Assembly (NCBI GenBank): GCA_947374535.1
Contig: CANCCJ010000087.1
Coordinates: 1-11,165, forward strand
Direction of reading: 5' to 3'
Source: Comamonadaceae bacterium
GTDB lineage: Bacteria; Pseudomonadota; Gammaproteobacteria; Burkholderiales; Burkholderiaceae
DNA length: 11,165 bases
Position 1 is the stretch's first letter, and every line of letters begins with the position of its first letter. The notes below the pieces were generated by a model. It was given only the letters and a program-made list of their open reading frames with translations. It searched no databases and had not been told where the DNA came from. This document shows positions 5,401-11,165 of the stretch, piece after piece. Both the position numbers and the translations under genes were made by a program.

Positions 5401-6843
5401 TTAAGCCTGCGTATTCGAGAAGCGCACCGTGAACCGCGCACCCGGCATTGATTTGCCTGGGAAGGCATCTTCCAGCGTCACCACAGCGGCGTGTTGGCTC
5501 GCAATTTCCATCACGATGGGCAGGCCCAAGCCAGAGCCATCCGCTTCGGTGCCCAAAGCGCGGTAAAAGGGCTGGAACACCAAATCGCGCTCGCTTTCGG
5601 GGATGCCCGGGCCCGAGTCTTCCACTTGCAACACCACGACTTTGCCAAATTTGTCGGCCAGCAAGCGCACGGTAATGACGCCAGGGTGCGCTTGGCTCGA
5701 CGGGGTGTAGTTGATGGCGTTGTCCACCAAGTTGCGCACCATTTCTTTGAGTAAGGTCGGGTTGCCCATCACGCGCACGCCCGTGCTGCCAGGCGCCGCA
5801 CCTTCGTAGCCGAGGTCGATGTATTTGTCCATGGCGCGCGGTAGCGAGTCTTGAATGACATCGCTCACCAAGCTCACCAAATCGCAAGGGCTGCGTGCGA
5901 TGTGGGTGCTGCCACTTTCTGCACGAGCCAGCGACAGCAGTTGGTTGACCGTGTGCGTGGCGCGAATGCTGGCGCGGCCAATCAGCTTGAGTGATTGCTT
6001 GAGTTCATCCGCGCTGGAGTCTGCGCGTTGCGCCAAGTCGGCTTGCATGCGTAAGCCTGCCAGCGGCGTTTTCAGCTGATGCGCGGCGTCAGCCAAAAAG
6101 CGTTTTTGTGTGGCGATGGATTCTTTGAGGCGCGTGAGCAAATCGTTGATCGACGCCACGAGCGGGGCCACTTCTTGGGGCACGGCGAACTCATCCAGTG
6201 GGCTCAAGTCATCGGGTTTGCGAAGGCGAATGCGCTCTTCAAGTTTGTTGAGCGGGCGAATGCCACGCACCAAAGCCAACCACACCAAGAGCACGGCGAG
6301 CGGCAAGATGACGAACTGCGGCAGCATCACGCCTTTGATAATTTCGGTGGCCAGCACAGAACGTTTTTCCAGCGTTTCCCCGACTTGCACCAACACAGGT
6401 TTGGCACCTGGTACATCCACTTTGACCCAGGTGTAAGCCACGCGCACGTCTGCGCCGCGCATGTCGTCATCACGGATACGAACTTCGCTCGGTAACGGTT
6501 GCTCTTCGTCAGGGGGAAGTGGAAAGTCGCGCTCGCCGCTGACAAACTCGCCACGCATGCCCAGCACTTGGTAGTAAATCATGTCGGCTTCGTCGGCGCG
6601 TAAGATTTCGCGCGCGGGCAGCGGCAGGTTGAAATACATGCGCGTTTGGTCGCTCTTGACGAGCTGCGCGAGGGCTTGGACGTTGTACTCCAAGCCTCGG
6701 TCAAATGGGCGTCCTGCAATGTTTTGCGCGACCAGCCACGTCAGCGCCAAGCTGACGGGCCACAGCAACAGCAGCGGCGTGAGCATCCAATCCAGAATCT
6801 CGCCAAACAGCGAGTGTTGCTCGCGCCTAAACAGTTTTGCCAT
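5401..6843 (-). CDS. Sensor histidine kinase, TctE/QseC-like
   Basis: A 480-residue inner-membrane sensor kinase. Two membrane helices at about residues 19-41 and 172-193 flank a periplasmic sensor region of about 130 residues, the layout of TctE-type kinases. A HAMP-like linker follows (about 193-245). The H-box FLADAAHQLKTPLAGLR has the phosphorylated H255. The ATPase core shows the N-box NLVDNAINYTP (371-381), G1 box EDSGPGIP (408-415), F-box FQPFYR (423-428) and G2 box GSGLGLPIV (436-444). The start ATG at 6841-6843 lacks a clear ribosome site; it lies 27 bp after the regulator stop, so coupled translation is plausible. TctE classically responds to tricarboxylates and controls the TctCBA transporter, but no tctCBA genes are in the window, so the ligand is unassigned. 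It receives its signal outside the cytoplasm and phosphorylates the adjacent regulator. Confidence 0.93.
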   Translation of the reverse strand: MAKLFRREQHSLFGEILDWMLTPLLLLWPVSLALTWLVAQNIAGRPFDRGLEYNVQALAQLVKSDQTRMYFNLPLPAREILRADEADMIYYQVLGMRGEFVSGERDFPLPPDEEQPLPSEVRIRDDDMRGADVRVAYTWVKVDVPGAKPVLVQVGETLEKRSVLATEIIKGVMLPQFVILPLAVLLVWLALVRGIRPLNKLEERIRLRKPDDLSPLDEFAVPQEVAPLVASINDLLTRLKESIATQKRFLADAAHQLKTPLAGLRMQADLAQRADSSADELKQSLKLIGRASIRATHTVNQLLSLARAESGSTHIARSPCDLVSLVSDVIQDSLPRAMDKYIDLGYEGAAPGSTGVRVMGNPTLLKEMVRNLVDNAINYTPSSQAHPGVITVRLLADKFGKVVVLQVEDSGPGIPESERDLVFQPFYRALGTEADGSGLGLPIVMEIASQHAAVVTLEDAFPGKSMPGARFTVRFSNTQA

Positions 6844-6870
6844 GCACGTGGTGTGAAGAGATGGCCGTGT

Positions 6871-7545
<675 letters not shown>

Positions 7546-7581
7546 GTGTTGTCTCCAGCTTTATTCGCGTTTTTAGAGGGC

Positions 7582-8091
7582 TTAAGCGTTTGATTCTAGG
7601 TCCGAGTAAGACCCTGCATAGGCTTCCAGCCCCAAACTCACGACGGTGGCCACGTCGGCCCCCACTTCTTTTTTGAACTCCGCCTCGGTTTGGGCCACGG
7701 CTTGCTCGAACGCGCGCAGCCACGCCAAGCCTGTTTCGGTGAACACGATGCGCCTGGCGCGTGCGTCTTGCGGATCGGGCGTGCGCTGCACCAAGCCCCA
7801 CGCTTCGCACTGAGTGACCAAGTCGCCCATGGCTTGCTTGGTCATGCCCGCGCTGGCCGCTAGATCGATCAGTCGCGAGCCCTGCAGGCTCAGGTGGCGT
7901 GTGATGTGGATGTGCGCCGCGCTCACTTGCGCGCGGGCTGCGAGGTTGGACAGGGCCAGTGGCACATCCACGTTGCTGGCCATGAGATGCAACACACGCG
8001 CATCAAAGCGGCGCATGGCGTGGCCAAGCAGGCGCCCGAGGTGGATTTGCCGCCAATCTTGCTGGGTCGAAAAAGTAGGGGAAGAAGCCAT
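7582..8091 (-). CDS. MarR-family transcriptional regulator
   Basis: A 169-residue regulator with a winged helix at about residues 64-120: helix-turn-helix SRLIDLAASAGMTKQAMGDLV (72-92) and a basic wing RTPDPQDARARRIVFT (103-118), ending in the long dimerisation helix usual for MarR proteins. I chose the ATG at 8089-8091 because it gives a normal length. An upstream TTG (8161-8163) would add 24 residues reaching into the recA promoter region. No ribosome site precedes the ATG. It is the first gene of the cluster with the two-component pair and is divergent from recA. It has no N-terminal cysteine like that of OhrR, so peroxide sensing by that mechanism is unlikely. The perfect palindrome ATTTGCAAAT (8090-8099) covers its start codon and may be its own operator. 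The ligand is unknown. Confidence 0.87.
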   Translation of the reverse strand: MASSPTFSTQQDWRQIHLGRLLGHAMRRFDARVLHLMASNVDVPLALSNLAARAQVSAAHIHITRHLSLQGSRLIDLAASAGMTKQAMGDLVTQCEAWGLVQRTPDPQDARARRIVFTETGLAWLRAFEQAVAQTEAEFKKEVGADVATVVSLGLEAYAGSYSDLESNA

Positions 8092-8103
8092 TTGCAAATA
8101 GTA
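8090..8103 (-). promoter_or_regulatory. Palindrome and -10-like box at the marR start
   Basis: The perfect 10-bp palindrome ATTTGCAAAT (8090-8099) overlaps the marR ATG, and on the minus strand a TACTAT (plus 8098-8103) ends 6 bases before that ATG. If TACTAT is a -10 element, transcription would begin at or next to the A of the ATG, giving a leaderless mRNA, and a protein bound to the palindrome would block it. The matching -35 is poor. Confidence 0.35.
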
Positions 8104-8171
8104 AGGCAAACTGACCAAAAAAAGTGTTTGCAGCTTTTGACTTTGCGTTAAAGTACTGGTCAAGCATCCAG

Positions 8172-8187
8172 CTGTTGATAAAAGCAG
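8172..8187 (+). promoter_or_regulatory. Candidate LexA (SOS) box upstream of recA
   Basis: CTGTTGATAAAAGCAG matches the proteobacterial LexA consensus CTGT-N8-ACAG except for one half-site base (GCAG for ACAG), with an A/T-rich centre. It lies 44-60 bp before the recA ATG, a plausible place for an operator. A second, weaker symmetric site, CTGG-N8-CCAG (8156-8171), abuts it. No confident -35/-10 pair was found; TTGACT at 8137-8142 is the best -35 but has no partner. Expected biology for recA, but unproven here. Confidence 0.45.
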
Positions 8188-8231
8188 TGGCTGGACATTC
8201 TCGGTAAGCCCTTGATTTCACGGAGATTTAT

Positions 8232-9362
8232 ATGAACAGCAAACCCATCGTCGCCGACAGCGAAAAAGCCAAAGCCCTGCAAGCAGCCTTGGCGCAGATC
8301 GAAAAACAATTCGGCAAGGGCACCATCATGCGCTTGGGCGAAGGCGAAGTGATTGATGACATCCAAGTCGTCTCCACAGGTTCTTTGGGCTTGGACATCG
8401 CCTTGGGCGTTGGCGGCTTGCCCCGTGGTCGCGTGATTGAGATCTACGGCCCAGAGTCATCAGGCAAAACCACCCTCACCTTGCAAGTCATTGCTGAAAT
8501 GCAAAAACAAGGCGGCACTTGCGCGTTTGTGGATGCTGAGCACGCTTTGGATTCGCAATACGCCCAAAAGCTCGGCGTGAACTTGCAAGACTTGCTCATC
8601 AGCCAGCCCGATACCGGCGAACAAGCCTTGGAAGTGGTGGACAGCTTGGTGCGCTCAGGTGCGGTGGATTTGGTGGTCATTGACTCGGTGGCCGCTTTGA
8701 CGCCCAAGGCTGAACTCGAAGGCGACATGGGCGATTCCTTGCCCGGCTTGCAAGCCCGTTTGATGAGCCAAGCCCTGCGCAAATTGACGGCCTCGATCAA
8801 GAAGACCAACTGCACGGTGATCTTCATTAACCAGATTCGTATGAAGATTGGCGTGATGTTTGGTTCACCCGAAACCACCACGGGCGGTAACGCCCTCAAG
8901 TTCTACGCCTCGGTGCGTTTGGACATTCGCCGCACCGGCACCATCAAGCGCGGCGACGAAGCTGTGGGCAACGAAACCAAAGTCAAAGTGGTGAAAAACA
9001 AAGTCGCGCCGCCCTTCAAGACGGCCGAGTTCGACATCTTGTTTGGCGAAGGCATCAGCCGCCAAGGCGAAATCATCGACATGGGTGTGAACGCCAAAGT
9101 CATTGAAAAGTCGGGTGCTTGGTACGCCTACAACGGCGAAAAAATCGGCCAAGGCCGCGACAACGCCCGTGAGTTCTTGCGCGAAAACGAAGCACTCGCT
9201 TTTGAGATTGAAAACAAAGTGCGCGAATCGCTGGGCATTCCTTTGTTGGCGGGTGGCGTGGAAGAGCCGGCTGCTAAAGAAGAAAAAGCCCCCAAAGCCG
9301 CCAAGCAGCCTAAGGAAGCCAAAGGCGCTGCTGACGCAGATGCGGATGGCGTGGTGGCCTAA
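8232..9362 (+). CDS. recA: Recombinase A
   Basis: A 376-residue ATP-dependent recombinase that forms filaments on single-stranded DNA, drives strand exchange and triggers LexA self-cleavage. Visible: Walker A GPESSGKT (73-80), catalytic Glu in DAEHALD (E103), Walker [13 protein letters not shown] (145-156), the L1 loop region EGDMGD (163-168), NQIRMKIG (200-207) and the L2 loop [16 protein letters not shown] (210-225). Residues beyond about 343 form a charged tail rich in Lys, Ala, Glu and Asp that, as in other RecA proteins, should moderate DNA access. Full length for the family (about 350-380). The ATG at 8232 has a GGAG ribosome site 6 bases upstream. It is divergent from marR and followed after 40 bp by recX. 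Confidence 0.99.
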   Translation: MNSKPIVADSEKAKALQAALAQIEKQFGKGTIMRLGEGEVIDDIQVVSTGSLGLDIALGVGGLPRGRVIEIYGPESSGKTTLTLQVIAEMQKQGGTCAFVDAEHALDSQYAQKLGVNLQDLLISQPDTGEQALEVVDSLVRSGAVDLVVIDSVAALTPKAELEGDMGDSLPGLQARLMSQALRKLTASIKKTNCTVIFINQIRMKIGVMFGSPETTTGGNALKFYASVRLDIRRTGTIKRGDEAVGNETKVKVVKNKVAPPFKTAEFDILFGEGISRQGEIIDMGVNAKVIEKSGAWYAYNGEKIGQGRDNAREFLRENEALAFEIENKVRESLGIPLLAGGVEEPAAKEEKAPKAAKQPKEAKGAADADADGVVA

Positions 9363-9402
9363 CGAGCTGCTTATGACCTAACGCCAGCTAGAAAGCCAGC
9401 TC
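9363..9402 (+). promoter_or_regulatory. recA-recX spacer with competing stem-loops
   Basis: In this 40-bp gap, GAGCTG (9364-9369) can pair with CAGCTC (9397-9402), directly before the recX GTG. CCAGCT occurs twice (9384-9389 and 9396-9401), so the same left arm has two alternative partners. There is no T-run, so it is not a full terminator. In E. coli a terminator between the two genes keeps recX expression low; this could be a weaker attenuator or a block on recX translation. Confidence 0.4.
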
Positions 9403-9903
9403 GTGACACACGACGTTGAATCCAACGAAGACGCGAAACCCAAGGCGAAAAGGGCCAACGGGTTTCAACTCTCGCTCAAAGGCCGAGCGCTGCGCTTGCT
9501 GTCGCAGCGGGAGCACTCGCGCCAAGAGCTTGAGCGCAAGCTCAAACGGTTTGAAGAAACGCCGGGCGAACTGGCCCAGGCTTTGGATTTTTTGCAGGCC
9601 AAAGACTTCATCAACGAGCAGCGCGTGGTGGAGTCGGTGGTCAACAACCGCTCTCGCAAGCTCGGTGCATCCCGGGTGCGTCAAGAATTGCAAGCCAAGG
9701 GATTGCCTGTCGAGGCCATCGCCGAAGCCGTGCAAGAGATGCGCAGCACCGAGCTAGAGCGAGCTCGCGACGTTTGGCGAAAGAAATTTGGTGAACCGCC
9801 TGTGGATCAAGCGGCGCGGGTGAAGCAAGTGCGGTTTTTAGTGAGCCGTGGTTTTGCGCCTGAAGTGGTCAAGCGCGTGGTGGCTGGCGCAGAAGACTTC
9901 TAA
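9403..9903 (+). CDS. recX: Regulatory protein RecX
   Basis: A 166-residue, mostly helical protein that binds RecA filaments and caps or inhibits them. The family core starts at residue 23 with LSLKGRALRLLSQREHSRQEL, followed by the recurring three-helix units: LAQALDFLQAKDFINEQRVVES (57-78), GASRVRQELQAKGLP (88-102) and VKQVRFLVSRGFAPEVVKRVV (140-160). The N-terminal 20 residues are charged and poorly conserved. The start is a GTG at 9403 with only a weak AGAAAG upstream, consistent with low expression relative to recA; no closer ATG precedes the core. It is in the usual place downstream of recA. Confidence 0.95.
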   Translation: MTHDVESNEDAKPKAKRANGFQLSLKGRALRLLSQREHSRQELERKLKRFEETPGELAQALDFLQAKDFINEQRVVESVVNNRSRKLGASRVRQELQAKGLPVEAIAEAVQEMRSTELERARDVWRKKFGEPPVDQAARVKQVRFLVSRGFAPEVVKRVVAGAEDF

Positions 9904-9934
9904 TCCACATCACTGACGCCCGTGCAAAGAAGAA

Positions 9935-9946
9935 GCGTTTAAACGC
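9935..9946. repeat. 12-bp palindrome at the argC stop codon
   Basis: GCGTTTAAACGC is a perfect palindrome overlapping the argC stop (9939-9941) between convergent recX and argC. With no loop bases and no T-run it is at best a weak transcription end signal; no other terminator was seen in this 35-bp gap. Confidence 0.5.
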
Positions 9947-10856
9947 CCAGCATCAACTGCAAGTTCTGCACCGCAGCACCGCTAGCGCCCTTACCCAAGT
10001 TGTCCAAACGCGCGATCAGCACCGCATGGCGATGGGCTTCATTCGCAAACACGCGAATTTCTAGTTTGTTGGTGTCGTTCAACGCAGTAGCGTCGAGCTT
10101 GCCGTTGTCGGTGGCGGGGTGCACGCTCACCCAGCCGTCTGCACTTGGGCCGTAATGTTGGGCCAAAGCGTCATGCAAGTCGGCCGCTTTGGGTTTGCTA
10201 GGCAGCATGTCTAAATGAATCGGCAGTTGTACCAACATGCCTTGGCGGAAGTTGCCTACCGAGGGCACAAACAAAGGGCGACGTGTGAGGCCGGTGTAGG
10301 CCATGATTTCTGGAATGTGTTTGTGTTCGAGACCCAAGGCATAAGCTTCAAACAGCGGCGCTTTGCCCGCTTCGTAGTCTTCAATCATGGCGCGGCCACC
10401 GCCCGAGTAGCCGCTGACCGAAGGCAGGGCCACGGCAAAGTCTGCAGGCACCAAGCCCGCATCAATCAAGGGGCGCAACAATGCAATCGCGCCCGTGGCG
10501 TAGCAGCCAGGGTTGGCCACGCGCTCGGCTTTCGCCACAGCTTCGCGTTGGCCTGCGGCCAGCTCGGGGAATCCATAGACCCAGCCTGGTGCCACGCGGT
10601 GCGCGGTCGAGGCGTCAATGATTTTGGGCTTTTTGCCACTCAGGCTGTCAATCATGGCAACCGATTCGCGGGCGTGGTCATCGTGCAGGCACAGGATGAC
10701 CATGTCCACGCCCGCCATCAACTCGCGTTTGGCTTGGGGGTCTTTGCGCTTCGCGGGATCAATGCTGACCACTTGCACGGCAGGCATCAGCGCCAAACGT
10801 TCGCGAATTTGTAAACCTGTGGTACCGGCTTCGCCGTCGATGAAGACTTTAGACAT
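9939..10856 (-). CDS. argC: N-acetyl-gamma-glutamyl-phosphate reductase, type 2
   Basis: A 305-residue NADPH-dependent enzyme that reduces N-acetylglutamyl 5-phosphate to the semialdehyde, the third step of arginine biosynthesis. The N-terminal nucleotide loop is DGEAGTTG (7-14). The catalytic Cys is C118 in NPGCYATG, and LEHKHIPEI (177-185) supplies the catalytic-region histidines. The short length and sequence style are those of the type 2 (AgrC-short) subfamily rather than the 340-residue type 1. I chose the ATG at 10854-10856 because the motif begins at once ([11 protein letters not shown]). The frame stays open to an ATG at 10937, adding 27 residues that look unrelated. A TTGCGT-17-TACAAG promoter-like pair (minus strand, plus 10924-10929 and 10901-10906) falls inside that extension, supporting the shorter start. 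It sits in inverse orientation between recX and sucC. Confidence 0.94.
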   Translation of the reverse strand: MSKVFIDGEAGTTGLQIRERLALMPAVQVVSIDPAKRKDPQAKRELMAGVDMVILCLHDDHARESVAMIDSLSGKKPKIIDASTAHRVAPGWVYGFPELAAGQREAVAKAERVANPGCYATGAIALLRPLIDAGLVPADFAVALPSVSGYSGGGRAMIEDYEAGKAPLFEAYALGLEHKHIPEIMAYTGLTRRPLFVPSVGNFRQGMLVQLPIHLDMLPSKPKAADLHDALAQHYGPSADGWVSVHPATDNGKLDATALNDTNKLEIRVFANEAHRHAVLIARLDNLGKGASGAAVQNLQLMLGV

Positions 10857-10900
10857 GGTTGTCGCCAAAAAGTACAAAAAATGTGGGGCGTCGCTCGGCT

Positions 10901-10929
10901 CTTGTAAGCCAGTTAAAAGTTTGACGCAA
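10901..10929 (-). promoter_or_regulatory. Possible argC promoter
   Basis: On the minus strand TTGCGT (plus 10924-10929) and TACAAG (plus 10901-10906) are separated by exactly 17 bases. The -10 matches four of six consensus bases and the -35 begins TTG. Transcription would start around 10894, leaving a leader of about 37 bases before the chosen argC ATG. Confidence 0.35.
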
Positions 10930-11028
10930 TGCAGCATGATACAGTCTCAAGGCTTTGTGCTGAGCGGCTCTTAAGCGCCGTTAAATGCACAAAACGTTAC
11001 CAATCCACCGATTACTAAGAGAGATCTC

Positions 11029-11165
11029 ATGAAGATTCACGAGTACCAAGGCAAGGAAATCTTGCGTCAATTTGGTGTGCCAGTGCCACGCGGTATCCCT
11101 GCGTTCACGGTGCAAGAAGCGGTGGAAGCCGCGCAAAAGTTGGGCGGCCCAGTTTGGGTTGTGAA
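11029..11165 (+). CDS. sucC: Succinyl-CoA ligase (ADP-forming) beta subunit, N-terminal fragment
   Basis: The first 45 codons only; the gene continues past the end of the window. The start [20 protein letters not shown] is the typical SucC opening and the beginning of its ATP-grasp domain, followed by [19 protein letters not shown]. With SucD it interconverts succinyl-CoA and succinate with substrate-level ATP formation in the citric acid cycle. The ATG at 11029 has an AAGAGAG ribosome site about 7 bases upstream. Its promoter should lie in 10938-11028, where I cannot pick a clear pair of boxes. The recA-recX-sucC neighbourhood is familiar from Comamonadaceae; sucD is expected next. Confidence 0.96.
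   Translation, partial: MKIHEYQGKEILRQFGVPVPRGIPAFTVQEAVEAAQKLGGPVWVV

Noticed and set aside
8092..8163. N-terminal extension of the MarR protein from a TTG at 8163.
   Set aside because: It would place coding sequence across the recA promoter region, has no clear ribosome site, and makes the protein longer than usual for the family.
10857..10937. N-terminal extension of ArgC from the ATG at 10937.
   Set aside because: The 27 extra residues do not resemble ArgC, whose nucleotide loop starts right after the Met at 10856, and a promoter-like pair lies inside the extension.

Overview
The window is ordinary chromosomal DNA of a betaproteobacterium, most likely Comamonadaceae (Limnohabitans/Rhodoferax/Acidovorax-like). 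I base this on the recognisable proteins (a TctE/TctD-type two-component pair beside recA, the recA-recX-sucC neighbourhood, an AhpC with the 'FNCPTE' active site, a short type-2 ArgC, a BirA lacking its DNA-binding domain), the moderately high GC content and the dense packing of genes. No prophage, insertion sequence, CRISPR array, tRNA or rRNA gene was seen, and no stretch above 300 bases lacks a gene. The longest gap is 4082-4343.

Layout. At 1-114 (minus) is the first 38 codons of DNA topoisomerase III (topB). A divergent intergenic region of 109 bp follows, carrying a striking alternating purine-pyrimidine tract. Then come three plus-strand genes in a tight run: a SET-domain lysine methyltransferase with a Lys/Ala-rich tail (224-784), biotin-protein ligase birA (790-1608), and a 64-residue one-helix membrane protein (1619-1813) that looks like the front end of a SPOR-domain protein with no SPOR domain. 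These converge on the minus-strand peroxide operon ahpC (3518-4081) to ahpF (1822-3375). Divergent from ahpC is an exported catalase-related heme peroxidase (4344-5333), so cytoplasmic and periplasmic peroxide defences share one promoter region, which contains two inverted repeats.

The next block is a minus-strand cluster reading marR-family regulator (7582-8091), OmpR-type response regulator (6871-7545), sensor histidine kinase (5401-6843). It is divergent from recA (8232-9362), which is followed by recX (9403-9903). A type-2 argC (9939-10856, minus) converges on recX, and the window ends in the first 45 codons of sucC (11029 onward).

I found no clearly undescribed multi-gene system. The most interesting signals are small: a 15-bp RNA hairpin between ahpC and ahpF that pairs fully only in the operon's own transcript because of G-U wobbles; the Z-DNA-prone tract between the topoisomerase and SET genes; the SPOR-less anchor protein; paired operator-like repeats between ahpC and the catalase-like gene; a seven-codon leader ORF coupled to that gene; and a possible leaderless, self-repressed marR start. 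Promoter and operator calls are read by eye and are tentative.
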